NCBI GenBank assembly: GCA_965363675.1
Contig: CBDTTW010000078.1
Location: forward strand, 1-13,694
Origin: CBDTTW01 sp965363675
GTDB lineage: Bacteria > Bacteroidota > Rhodothermia > Rhodothermales > DASSAV01
Direction: 5' to 3'
DNA length: 13,694 bases
Shown in pieces: positions 5,172 through 13,288 of this stretch (the stretch's first letter is position 1; each line of letters opens with the position of its first letter). The notes beneath the pieces are model-generated. The model did no database searches. It worked only from the letters and a program-made list of their open reading frames with translations, and was not told the origin of the DNA. A program made the position numbers and the translations under genes.

Positions 5172-6371
5172 ATGGAGCAGACGGACGTAGCCGTCATCGG
5201 CGGCGGCATCGTGGGCCTGGCGACGGCCTACCAGCTTACCCGGCTTTTCCCCGGCCTCGGCGTGACCGTCCTGGAAAAGGAAGACGCCCTGGCCGAGCAC
5301 CAGACGGGGCGCAACTCGGGCGTGCTGCACACGGGCATCTACTACAAGCCCGGCTCGCTCAAGGCCCTCAACTGCCGCGCCGGCAAGCAGGCCATGGAAG
5401 CCTTCTGTGCGGCCGAAGCCCTCCCCTACGAGATCTGCGGCAAGGTGATCGTAGCCGTCGAGGCGTGGGAGCTGCCGATCCTCCAGGGCATCCTGGAGCG
5501 CGGCCTTGCCAACGGGGTGAACTGTCGCCTCATCGGGCCGGAAGCCCTCGCCGAGATCGAGCCGCACACGCCCGGCCTCCAGGCGATCCACGTGCCCGAG
5601 GCCGGCATCGTGGACTACCGCGCCGTCTGCGAGCGCCTGGCCCTGCGCATCCGCGAGGCGGGCGGCCGGATCCACCTCGGCGCGCGCGTGCTCGGCGTGC
5701 GTACGGGCCCGCCGCTCGTGCTGGAGACCGGCGCGGGCGCGGTCGCGTGCCGCCAGGCCGTCAACTGCGCCGGGCTGCACTCCGACCGCATGGCCGCCCT
5801 GGCCGGGGCCGAGCCGCCGGCGCAGATCGTGCCGTTCCGGGGCGAGTACTACGCCCTCAGGGAAGCCGCCCGGCCTTTGTGCCGCAACCTGATCTACCCC
5901 GTGCCCGACCCGGCGTTTCCGTTCCTCGGCGTGCACTTCACCCGCATGACCACGGGCGAGGTCGAGTGCGGCCCCAACGCCGTGCTCGCCTTCGGGCGCG
6001 AGGCGTACACGCGCCGCCAGGTCCACCTGCCCGACCTCTGGGAAACGCTGGCGTACCCCGGCTTCCGGAGGCTCGCCGCCCGCTACTGGCGCACCGGCCT
6101 GGGCGAGATGTGGCGCTCGGTGAGCAAGGCCGCCTTCGTGCGGGCCCTGCAACGGCTCGTGCCGGAGATCCGCGAGGCGCACCTGGAGCCCGCCCCGGCG
6201 GGCATCCGCGCCCAGGCCGTCGCCCCCGAGGGGGCTATGGTGGACGACTTCCTCATCCAGGAGACGCCGCACATGATCCACGTCTGCAACGCCCCCTCGC
6301 CGGCGGCCACCGCCGCGCTCAACATCGGCCTGCTGCTGGCCGAAAGCCTCCGCCCCCGCCTGAGCGCCTGA
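5172..6371 (+). CDS. lhgO: L-2-hydroxyglutarate oxidase (FAD-dependent)
   Basis: This 399-residue FAD enzyme of the D-amino-acid-oxidase (DAO) superfamily oxidises L-2-hydroxyglutarate to 2-oxoglutarate, passing electrons to oxygen or the quinone pool. The Rossmann motif VIGGGIVGLATAY lies at residues 8-20, with Glu35 at the end of the second strand for the ribose. HQTGRNSGVLHTGIYYKPGS (43-62) is the LhgO-type flavin and substrate signature. The ending NAPSPAATAALNIG matches the family C-terminus. Length is normal (about 400). The ribosome-binding site GGAGGG (5157-5162) sits 9 nt before the ATG and fixes the start. The gene is 5 bp after the PLP enzyme and 1 bp before the dehydrogenase, so translation is probably coupled. 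A different 2-hydroxy acid substrate is possible given the neighbours. Confidence 0.9.
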   Translation: MEQTDVAVIGGGIVGLATAYQLTRLFPGLGVTVLEKEDALAEHQTGRNSGVLHTGIYYKPGSLKALNCRAGKQAMEAFCAAEALPYEICGKVIVAVEAWELPILQGILERGLANGVNCRLIGPEALAEIEPHTPGLQAIHVPEAGIVDYRAVCERLALRIREAGGRIHLGARVLGVRTGPPLVLETGAGAVACRQAVNCAGLHSDRMAALAGAEPPAQIVPFRGEYYALREAARPLCRNLIYPVPDPAFPFLGVHFTRMTTGEVECGPNAVLAFGREAYTRRQVHLPDLWETLAYPGFRRLAARYWRTGLGEMWRSVSKAAFVRALQRLVPEIREAHLEPAPAGIRAQAVAPEGAMVDDFLIQETPHMIHVCNAPSPAATAALNIGLLLAESLRPRLSA

Positions 6372-6372
6372 C

Positions 6373-7458
6373 ATGCCCGCCGACGCCACGCTGTTCCCGC
6401 CCGAGCAACTGCACCGCTTCTGCCAGGGTGTTTTCATGCACTTCGGCGTGCCCGAGCCCGAGGCCCACCGCGCCGCCGACGTGCTGGCGCTGGCCGATTT
6501 GCGCGGCATCGACTCGCACGGCGTGGCCCGCCTGCACACCTACTTCGACATGTTCGAGCTGGGCCGCATCAACCCCACGCCCACGCCGCGCATCGTCCGC
6601 GAGACGCCCGCCACGGCGACCGTAGACGGCGACAACGGCCTGGGCCTGGTGGTGGGGCCGTGGGCCAACGAGCTGGCGATGCAAAAGGCCGCCGAACACG
6701 GCTCGGGGTGGGTCAGCGTGCGCCACACCAACCACTACGGCATCGCGGGCTACTACGTGCTCGAAGCGCTCCGGCGCGACCTCATCGGCATCAGCATGAC
6801 GAACTCGACGAAGCTGGTGGCCCCGCTCTGGGGCGCCGAGCGCATGCTGGGCACCAACCCCATCGCCATCGCCTTCCCCGGCCTCGAAGAGCCGCCCATC
6901 GTGATCGACCTGGCGACGAGCGCGGCGGCCTACGGCAAAATAGAAATGGCTCGCCGCGAGGGCGCCCCGATCCCCGAGGGCTGGGCCGTGGACCGCAGCG
7001 GCGCGCCCACCACCGACCCGGCCGCCATGATCGCCGGCGGGGCGCTGCTGCCGCTCGGCTCGGACCGCGCGCGCGGCGGGCACAAAGGCTACGCCCTCGC
7101 CGCCATGGTCGATGTGCTCTGCTGCGTGCTTTCAGGGGCTAACTGGGGGCCGTTTGCCCCGCCGTTCGCGCTCCGGCAGGAAATCCCCGCGCGCAGCGTC
7201 GGCAAAGGCATCGGCCACTTCTTCGGCGCGTTGCGCATCGACGGCTTCATCGAGCCGGACGACTTCAAGCGCCAGATCGACGACTGGATACGCACGTTCC
7301 GGGCTGCGGCGCCCGCCCCCGGAACCGGCGGGCCGCTCATCCCCGGCGACCCCGAGCGCCAGGCCGAGGCCGAGCGCCGCGCCCACGGCATCCCGCTCAT
7401 CCCGGCCGTCGTCGAGGAGCTGCGCGACATCGCGCGGCGCATCGGGCTGCCGTTGTAG
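6373..7458 (+). CDS. Malate/L-lactate dehydrogenase family (Ldh_2) NAD(P)-dependent oxidoreductase
   Basis: This 361-residue enzyme belongs to the family of malate/L-sulfolactate/ureidoglycolate dehydrogenases, 2,3-diketogulonate reductase and Pip2C/Pyr2C reductases, which is unrelated to classical lactate dehydrogenase. Family marks are DSHGVARL (residues 47-54), VRHTNHYGIAGYY (116-128) with the conserved histidines, MLGTNPIAIAFPG (158-170), the cofactor loop DLATSAAAYGKI (179-190) and GGHKGYALA (235-243). Substrate cannot be assigned by sequence, but oxidation or reduction of a 2-hydroxy/2-oxo acid is expected. A Pro/Gly-rich stretch (about residues 312-328) near the C-terminus looks like a loop. 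It starts 1 bp after the lhgO stop without its own Shine-Dalgarno and ends 6 bp from the convergent rhamnose operon. Confidence 0.88.
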   Translation: MPADATLFPPEQLHRFCQGVFMHFGVPEPEAHRAADVLALADLRGIDSHGVARLHTYFDMFELGRINPTPTPRIVRETPATATVDGDNGLGLVVGPWANELAMQKAAEHGSGWVSVRHTNHYGIAGYYVLEALRRDLIGISMTNSTKLVAPLWGAERMLGTNPIAIAFPGLEEPPIVIDLATSAAAYGKIEMARREGAPIPEGWAVDRSGAPTTDPAAMIAGGALLPLGSDRARGGHKGYALAAMVDVLCCVLSGANWGPFAPPFALRQEIPARSVGKGIGHFFGALRIDGFIEPDDFKRQIDDWIRTFRAAAPAPGTGGPLIPGDPERQAEAERRAHGIPLIPAVVEELRDIARRIGLPL

Positions 7459-7464
7459 GCGGCG

Positions 7465-9672
7465 CTACCGCAGAAACGCCTCCGTGAGGCCGCCGTCCAC
7501 GCTCAGGATCTGGCCGGTGGTTTTACCTAGCCGCCGCTCCGAGAGCAGCAGGAACATGGCCTCGGCCTGGTCGGCCGGCGTCACCGGCTGCTTCGTAAGG
7601 GTGCGCCGGGCGTAGAATTCCGCCAGGCGGCGGCGCAAGGCGTCGGTAGGCTCGGCCTCGTCGTAGGGCAAATCGTACTTGGCGAGGCTGGCGATGACCC
7701 GGTCGCGGGGGAACATGCCGCTGCCCTCTACGACGGTCGCCGGGGCCACCCCGCCCACACGCACGAGGGGCGCCAGCTCGACGGCCAGCTCGCGCACGAG
7801 GTGGTTGGCCGCCGCCTTGCTGGCGTCGTAGGCCAGGCTGCCGCGCTTGGCGACGGCGGCGTTGACGCTCGTCGTGACGACGAGCGCGCCGGGGAGCCCC
7901 TGGGCGCGCCAGCGCCGCGCGGCCTCGTCGGCGACGAGGTACGGCCCGGTCACGTTGACGGCAAAGGTGCGCGCCCACGCCTCGTCGGGCGTGCGCCCCT
8001 CGGCGTCGGGGCTGGCGTACAGCCCGGACGTAACGGCGACGCCGTCGAAGCCGCCGTAGGCGAGCACGGCCGCATCGAGGGCCGCCGCGACGGAGGCCCG
8101 GTCGGTCACGTCGGCGGCCACGCCCACGGCGTCGCCGCAGCGGCTGATGCCTGTGCCCGCCACGCCGATGCCCATGCCCAGACGCGCCGTGAGGGCCTCG
8201 GCCGCGCCGCGCGCCGCCTCGGCGTTGAGGTCGGCGACCACCACGGCGGCGCCTTCCCGCGTCAGGCGCTCGGCAAGCGCCCGCCCGATGCCGCTGCCGC
8301 CCCCGAAGATGACGACGACGTGGCGCGAAAGCTCCTTCTCGGGCGGCATGCGCTGGAGCTTGGCTTCTTCGAGCGCCCAGTACTCGATGTCGAACGCCTC
8401 CTGCCGGGGCAGCGCCGTGTACGCCGATACGCTCTCGGCGCCCCGCATGACCCCCACGGCGGCGTTGTAGAACTCGGCCGTCACGCGGCTTTCGCTTTTG
8501 GACTTGCCCCACGCAATCATGCCCAGGCCGGGGATGAGCACGACCGTGGGCGTGCTCTGGCGCAGCGCAGGCGAGCCGGGCTGCCGGTGCGCCGCGTAGT
8601 AGTCGGCGTAGTCCTGCCGGTAGGCCGCCAGCCCTGCGTCGAGCTGCGCCTGGAGCGCCTCCAGGTCGCCGGAAGCAGGGTCCCACCCGACGTAGAGCGG
8701 CTTGATCTTGGTGCGCAGGAAGTGGTCGGGGCACGAGGTGCCGAGTTCGGCCAGGCGCGGCGCCTCCCGCGAGCCCACGAAGGCCAGCATCTCATCGCCG
8801 GCCTCGACGGTGGCGATGAGGCGCGCCGGGGCCGCCCCCTCGCCCTGGCTCACGCGGCCGCGCAGCCACGGCAGCAGCGCCGCCAGCAGGCGCGCGCGCG
8901 CCTCGGGGGCAAGCGCTGCATAGGCCGCCCCCCCGAACGGCTCGGCGGGAGCATGCGCCGCCAGGAAGCGCTCGGCGCGGTCGATCAGTTCGAGCGTGAG
9001 CCGGTAGCACGCGCGGTCGTCGTCGGCCCAGTTGATGAGGCCGTGGCCGCCCAGGATGACCCCCTGCGCCTGCGGGTGGCGGCGGCAGATCTCCTGAAGC
9101 GTCAGGCCGAGTTCAAAGCCGGGGCGCTGCCAGTCCGTCCACAGCACGTCGTCGCCGTAGACCTCGCGCGTGAGGGCCGGCCCGTCGGCGGCCGTCGCCA
9201 GGGCGATGCAGGCCACAGGGTGCATGTGGTCTACGTGGCGGTAGGGCACGAAGCTATGCAGCGGCGTGTCGATAGAGCAGGCGCGCGGGTTCAGGTTGAA
9301 CGTGCAGTGGTCGTACAGCCCCACCATGGCATCCTCGGCGGGCGTCTTGGGGCCGCGCCCCTCCATGCGGCCGTAAACGGCTTGCAGCGCCCGGAGCCGC
9401 CCCTGGTAAAGCGAGGCAAAGTTTTCTCGCCCCGCCGTGCGGAGGTCGCCGCCCGAGCCTTTGACCCACAGCACCTCGACGGCCTCGCCCGAGAGCGGGT
9501 CGCGCTCGGTGATTTTAGACGACGTGTTGCCCCCGCCCGTGTTGGTGATGCGCGGGTCCGCGCCGAGCAGGTTCGAGCGGTAGACGAGCCGCCCGACCGG
9601 GTCGAGCGTGCGGGCGTAGGCGTCGTCCCAGAGGTCTTGCACGTGCGCGAGGGGTTCGGTGGAGGACGGCAT
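7465..9672 (-). CDS. rhaEW: Bifunctional rhamnulose-1-phosphate aldolase / L-lactaldehyde dehydrogenase
   Basis: This 735-residue fusion enzyme carries the last steps of phosphorylative rhamnose breakdown. L-rhamnulose-1-phosphate is split to DHAP and L-lactaldehyde, and the aldehyde is oxidised with NAD to L-lactate. The N-terminal class II aldolase (about 1-430) shows NTGGGNTSSK (44-53), the phosphate/active-site loop. DHMH (148-151) and GGHG (208-211) supply H149, H151 and H210 as probable zinc ligands. The C-terminal short-chain dehydrogenase (about 450-735) has GGGSGIG (457-463), Ser602, and Tyr615/Lys619 of the YxxxK pair, and ends with the usual SVDGG. The segment at about 500-515, before VAADVTD, looks like a glycine-rich insertion. 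Last gene of the rhamnose operon, 33 bp after the binding-protein gene; no Shine-Dalgarno seen. The same fusion is also called RhaD aldolase/ADH in some annotations. Confidence 0.93.
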   Translation of the reverse strand: MPSSTEPLAHVQDLWDDAYARTLDPVGRLVYRSNLLGADPRITNTGGGNTSSKITERDPLSGEAVEVLWVKGSGGDLRTAGRENFASLYQGRLRALQAVYGRMEGRGPKTPAEDAMVGLYDHCTFNLNPRACSIDTPLHSFVPYRHVDHMHPVACIALATAADGPALTREVYGDDVLWTDWQRPGFELGLTLQEICRRHPQAQGVILGGHGLINWADDDRACYRLTLELIDRAERFLAAHAPAEPFGGAAYAALAPEARARLLAALLPWLRGRVSQGEGAAPARLIATVEAGDEMLAFVGSREAPRLAELGTSCPDHFLRTKIKPLYVGWDPASGDLEALQAQLDAGLAAYRQDYADYYAAHRQPGSPALRQSTPTVVLIPGLGMIAWGKSKSESRVTAEFYNAAVGVMRGAESVSAYTALPRQEAFDIEYWALEEAKLQRMPPEKELSRHVVVIFGGGSGIGRALAERLTREGAAVVVADLNAEAARGAAEALTARLGMGIGVAGTGISRCGDAVGVAADVTDRASVAAALDAAVLAYGGFDGVAVTSGLYASPDAEGRTPDEAWARTFAVNVTGPYLVADEAARRWRAQGLPGALVVTTSVNAAVAKRGSLAYDASKAAANHLVRELAVELAPLVRVGGVAPATVVEGSGMFPRDRVIASLAKYDLPYDEAEPTDALRRRLAEFYARRTLTKQPVTPADQAEAMFLLLSERRLGKTTGQILSVDGGLTEAFLR

Positions 9673-9705
9673 GGCGGGGATTTGGACTTGGAATGAAGAA
9701 AACGG

Positions 9706-10677
9706 TTACGGCGCGGCCGTCGTCGTGTCGGCGGCGGGCTGCTGCCCGGCCAGAAACGCCTCCAGCGTCTCCGGCGTGACGACCGTGCTGCCGCTGTCGA
9801 TGACTTTTTCGACGGGCTCGCCCTTGAGCGCGCGCAGCGCCTGCATGACGCCTTCGTAGCCCATGCGATGCGGGTTCTGCACCACCAGGCCCTGCACGGC
9901 GCCGCCGCGCAACCCCTCGATCTCCTGCGGCGAGGCGTCGAAGCCGACGAGCGTCACCTTGCCGCTCAGCCCCCGCGCGCGCAGCGCCTGGGCCGCGCCC
10001 ATCACGGTCGGCTCGTTGGCGGCGAAAATGGCGGCCAGGTCGGGGTGCGCCGTCAGAATGTCTTCGGTGACCGACATGGCGCGGGCGTAGTCGCTGTTCG
10101 AGTACTGCGTCGCCACGAGCTGCAAGCCGGGGTGCTGGGCCAACCCCTCCTTGAAGCCCTGCTCGCGGTCGTTCGAGGTCGAGGCGCCGGCGATGTACGG
10201 GATGAGCGCCACCTTGCCCTTGCCGCCCGTCTGCCGGGCGATGAGGTCGGCGGCGGCGCGGGCGGCGGCCTTGTTGTCCGTAGCGATGAACGCCTGCGAG
10301 ACTTGCGGGTTGGTGTTCGAGTCGATGGTGACGACCGGGATGCCCGCCGCCTCGGCCTGCCGAAGCACCGGCACCAGGCCCTCGGCGTCGGCGGCGGCGA
10401 TCACGATGGCATCGACGCCCTGGGTGATGAACGTCTCGACGAGGCCCACCTGCCCGGCGATGTCCGTCTCGTCGTTCATGCCGCGCCAGACCACCTCGAC
10501 GTTGCCGGCCTCGGCCGCCGCGCTTTCGGCGCCCGCCTTGACGGTGTTCCAGAAGTCGAAGCCGACGCTTTTGGGAATGACGGCGATGGTGTATTCCTTG
10601 CCGGCGTCGCCGCCTTGGTTGCAGGCGGCGCCGAAGAAGGCCAGAACACAAACGAGCAGGGCAAGGCGACGGGTCAT
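9706..10677 (-). CDS. Sugar ABC transporter substrate-binding lipoprotein (rhamnose-type, periplasmic)
   Basis: This 323-residue periplasmic-binding protein of the ribose-binding (Peripla_BP_4) type captures a sugar and delivers it to the permease. MTRRLALLVCVLAFFGAAC is a lipoprotein signal peptide with Cys19 as the likely lipidated residue. The -3 residue is Gly rather than the usual Leu. Family features in order are YTIAVIPKSVGFDFW (about 29-43), GVDAIVIAAADAEG (two-lobe hinge region), PVVTIDSNTN, AFIATDN, and TLVGFDASP in the second lobe. The C-terminus is an Ala/Thr-rich tail. Rhamnose as substrate is inferred from position between the ABC permease gene and rhaEW and downstream of rhaB. 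Ribose, AI-2 and other sugars belong to the same family. It begins 33 bp after the permease stop without a clear Shine-Dalgarno. Confidence 0.88.
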   Translation of the reverse strand: MTRRLALLVCVLAFFGAACNQGGDAGKEYTIAVIPKSVGFDFWNTVKAGAESAAAEAGNVEVVWRGMNDETDIAGQVGLVETFITQGVDAIVIAAADAEGLVPVLRQAEAAGIPVVTIDSNTNPQVSQAFIATDNKAAARAAADLIARQTGGKGKVALIPYIAGASTSNDREQGFKEGLAQHPGLQLVATQYSNSDYARAMSVTEDILTAHPDLAAIFAANEPTVMGAAQALRARGLSGKVTLVGFDASPQEIEGLRGGAVQGLVVQNPHRMGYEGVMQALRALKGEPVEKVIDSGSTVVTPETLEAFLAGQQPAADTTTAAP

Positions 10678-10710
10678 GAGGGTGCAGAGTAAGCGTGAAA
10701 AAGGGCGGGG

Positions 10711-11715
10711 TCAGCCGGCATGCTTGCGCCGGTACTGGTCCCAGGCGACGGCGATCCAGATGATGACGCCGATGACGATTTGCTGCCAGAAGGCGGAGAC
10801 GTTGAGCAGGTTGCTGCCGTTGCGGATCAGGCCCATCAGCGCCGCGCCCGTGATGGAGCCGACGACCGTGCCGACGCCGCCGAACAGGCTGGCCCCGCCG
10901 ATGACGCACGCCGCGATGGCGTCGAGTTCGATGCCCATGCCGGCCGTGGGCTGCCCCGTGACGATGCGCGACGCCTGTATGACGCCCGCCAGCCCCGAGA
11001 GCAGCCCGCTGAGGGCGTACACCTTGACGAGCTGCCGCGACACGTCGATGCCGGACATGCGCGTCGTCTCGGCGTTGCTGCCGATGGCGTAGGCGTAGCG
11101 GCCCGTGGGCGTTTTGTTGAGCACGACGCTCATCACGGCCGCCACGAGCGCCAGCACGACAACGGGCGCCGGGATGCCGAGCACGGCGCCGTTGCCCAGC
11201 CACGCAAAGCCGGGGGGCAGGTTGTACACCGCCACGCCCCCGGTCAGCACCATTGCCAAGCCCCGCGTAACGCTCATCGTGCCCAGCGTGGCGATGAACG
11301 GCGGCATGCCCACGCGCGTGATGAGCGCCCCGTTGACGAGCCCGCACGCCAGCCCCACCAGCGGCCCGGCCAGCATCCCGGCGGCGATGGGCAAACCCGC
11401 CTTGGACACCAGCAGCGTCGTCACGACGCCCGCCAGCCCCACGATGCCGCCCACCGAAAGGTCGATGCCGGAGGTGATCATCACCATCGTCTGCCCCACG
11501 GCGATCACGCCGACCACGGAAATCTGGAGCAGAATCGTCAGGATGTTGCGCACCGAGAGGAACGTATCCGTCGAGAGGGCCAGCACGAGCGCGGTCGCCA
11601 GCAGAAACAGGAACGGCGCGATCTGCTGCGAGAGGCGCTGCGCGTAGCGCAGGCGCCCGGCGGGGGCCGCCTCAGGCGGAGCTTGCTGCGCGGATGTGGG
11701 CTTGGTTGGGAGCAT
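10711..11715 (-). CDS. Sugar ABC transporter permease (RbsC/BPD_transp_2 family)
   Basis: This 334-residue inner-membrane permease of the ribose/rhamnose-type carbohydrate transporters has many hydrophobic segments beginning at about residue 33 after a Pro/Ala/Gln-rich cytoplasmic N-terminus. Family marks include TSGIDLSVGGIVGL (about 80-93), FIATLGTMSVTRGLAMVLTG (about 139-158), YAIGSNAETTRMSGI (about 206-220, the ATPase-contact region) and CVIGGASLFGG. It lies between the ATPase gene (20 bp upstream) and the binding-protein gene. It is the only permease in this operon, whereas characterised rhizobial rhamnose transporters use two (RhaP and RhaQ). A homodimer, as in ribose transport, would suffice. 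No Shine-Dalgarno is seen before ATG 11715. Confidence 0.9.
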   Translation of the reverse strand: MLPTKPTSAQQAPPEAAPAGRLRYAQRLSQQIAPFLFLLATALVLALSTDTFLSVRNILTILLQISVVGVIAVGQTMVMITSGIDLSVGGIVGLAGVVTTLLVSKAGLPIAAGMLAGPLVGLACGLVNGALITRVGMPPFIATLGTMSVTRGLAMVLTGGVAVYNLPPGFAWLGNGAVLGIPAPVVVLALVAAVMSVVLNKTPTGRYAYAIGSNAETTRMSGIDVSRQLVKVYALSGLLSGLAGVIQASRIVTGQPTAGMGIELDAIAACVIGGASLFGGVGTVVGSITGAALMGLIRNGSNLLNVSAFWQQIVIGVIIWIAVAWDQYRRKHAG

Positions 11716-11735
11716 AAACGAGTGGGCGGCGCGCC

Positions 11736-13280
11736 TTAGACGGCCGCCTGCGCGGGGGCTTCCTGCGAAGCGTAGTAGATGATGGCCTCGGGCGTTCCCT
11801 CCGCCTTCGAGAGCGTCTTGACCAGCCGCCCCCCTGCAAGCACCAGATAGCGGTCGCTCAGGGCGGTAAGCTCGGGCAGTTCGGACGTTACGAGCATGAC
11901 GGCCTTGCCCGAGGCGGCCAGCTCATGGATGAGGGCGTACACGTCGAGCTTGGCGCCCACGTCGATGCCGCGCGTGGGCTCGTCGAACAGAAACAGATCG
12001 GCGCCCGTGGCGAGCCACTTCGCCAGCACCACCTTCTGCTGGTTGCCGCCGCTGAGCACGCCTACGTGCGCCGTGGCGCGGGCGCGCACGTCCAGCTTGT
12101 CGATGAACGGCTGCGCCCGGCGGCTTACCTCGGCGTCCCGGACGAGGCCCAGGCGCGTGCAGCGGTGCAGCCACGGCAGCGCTACGTTCTCCCGGATGCC
12201 CAGCAGCAGCGCCAGCCCGTTGGCCTTGCGGTCCTCGGTGATGTAGGCGATGCGCCGCCGGATGGCTTCGGCCGGGCCGCCGATGCGCGCCGGGCGACCT
12301 TCCATCAGGATCTCGCCCCCCGTCGGCGGGTCGGCCCCGAAAAGCGCGTCGAACAGCTCGGTGCGCCCGGCGCCCATCAGCCCCGCCACCCCGACGACCT
12401 CGCCCCGGTGCACCTCGAACGACACGGCGCGCAGGCGCCGCGACGAGAGCCGCCGCGCCTCCAGCAGAGGCGTCGCCCCCGGCGGGCGCGGCGGCGGCGC
12501 AGGGCGCGGCGGAAAGATCTCGGTCACCTCGCGCCCGACCATATGGCGCACCAGGTCGCGCGGCCCGGCGCCCTCGGTCGGCAGCGCCGCCACCGTCCGC
12601 CCGTCGCGCATTACGGTCACGCGGTCGGCGATGCGAAAGACCTCGTCCAGCTTGTGCGTGATCATGATAAACGTCTTGCCCTGCCGCTTGAGGTCCTCCA
12701 GGATGCCGAACAGGGCGCGCGTCTCGTGCTCGGTAAGGGCCGTCGTGGCCTCGTCCAGCACGATCACCTCGGCCTGCGTCGAGATCGCCTTGGCGATGGC
12801 GACGATCTGCTGCTGCGCGATGCTCAGCCGCCCGAGCGGCGTGCGCGGGTCGATGGCCGCCGGAAACGGCCGCAGCATCTCGGCCGTTTCGGCGTTCTGC
12901 CGGTCCTCGTCGATAAAGCCGAAGGGGCCGCGCCGCCGCTCGCGCCCGAGGAACACGTTCTGCGCCACGCTCAGGCTCCGGGCGAACGGCAGTTCCTGGT
13001 GGATCATCGCCACGCCGTGCGCCAGCGCGTCGTGCGGGTTGGCGATCTCGGCCGGGCGCCCGCCGATGCGGATCTCGCCCGCCGCGCGCGGGTACAGCCC
13101 GAAAAGCGCCTTCATCAGCGACGACTTGCCGGCGCCGTTCTCTCCCAGGAGCGCGTGCACCTCGCCGGAGGGCGCCGACAGGGAGGCGCCCTCCAGGATG
13201 CGCACCTTGCCGAACTGCACGACGATGCCCTGCATCTCGACGGCCGGCGCCGCCGCGCCGGGGTGCGGGGTCTCGGGCAT
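11736..13280 (-). CDS. Sugar ABC transporter ATPase with two nucleotide-binding domains (RbsA/RhaT-type)
   Basis: This 514-residue cytoplasmic ATPase powers sugar uptake. NBD1 has Walker A GENGAGKSS (46-54), Q-loop HQELPFARS (94-102), signature LSIAQQQ (152-158, a variant of LSGGQ), Walker B VIVLDEA (172-178) and switch His209. NBD2 has a degenerate Walker A GLMGAGRTE (300-308), typical of this family, signature LSGGNQQK (409-416) and Walker B LFLFDEP (429-435). A Pro/Arg-rich linker (about 257-269) joins the halves. ATG 13280 is preferred because GAGG (13290-13287) lies 6 nt upstream, overlapping the rhaB stop region, and the family homology starts soon after. The frame is open to 13463, but that extension is antisense-like, Arg/Pro-rich and overlaps rhaB. 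Followed by the single permease 20 bp later. Confidence 0.92.
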   Translation of the reverse strand: MPETPHPGAAAPAVEMQGIVVQFGKVRILEGASLSAPSGEVHALLGENGAGKSSLMKALFGLYPRAAGEIRIGGRPAEIANPHDALAHGVAMIHQELPFARSLSVAQNVFLGRERRRGPFGFIDEDRQNAETAEMLRPFPAAIDPRTPLGRLSIAQQQIVAIAKAISTQAEVIVLDEATTALTEHETRALFGILEDLKRQGKTFIMITHKLDEVFRIADRVTVMRDGRTVAALPTEGAGPRDLVRHMVGREVTEIFPPRPAPPPRPPGATPLLEARRLSSRRLRAVSFEVHRGEVVGVAGLMGAGRTELFDALFGADPPTGGEILMEGRPARIGGPAEAIRRRIAYITEDRKANGLALLLGIRENVALPWLHRCTRLGLVRDAEVSRRAQPFIDKLDVRARATAHVGVLSGGNQQKVVLAKWLATGADLFLFDEPTRGIDVGAKLDVYALIHELAASGKAVMLVTSELPELTALSDRYLVLAGGRLVKTLSKAEGTPEAIIYYASQEAPAQAAV

Positions 13281-13288
13281 GGCGCGCC

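Noticed and set aside
7801..9696. 631-codon open frame on the plus strand, antisense to the rhaEW gene
   Set aside because: It is a shadow frame of a strongly recognisable gene in GC-rich DNA, rich in Arg, Ala, Gly and His, without any domain.
9515..11347. 610-codon minus-strand frame spanning parts of permease, binding-protein and aldolase genes
   Set aside because: It crosses three well-supported genes in another frame and is Arg/His/Gly-rich. It is an artefact of high GC.
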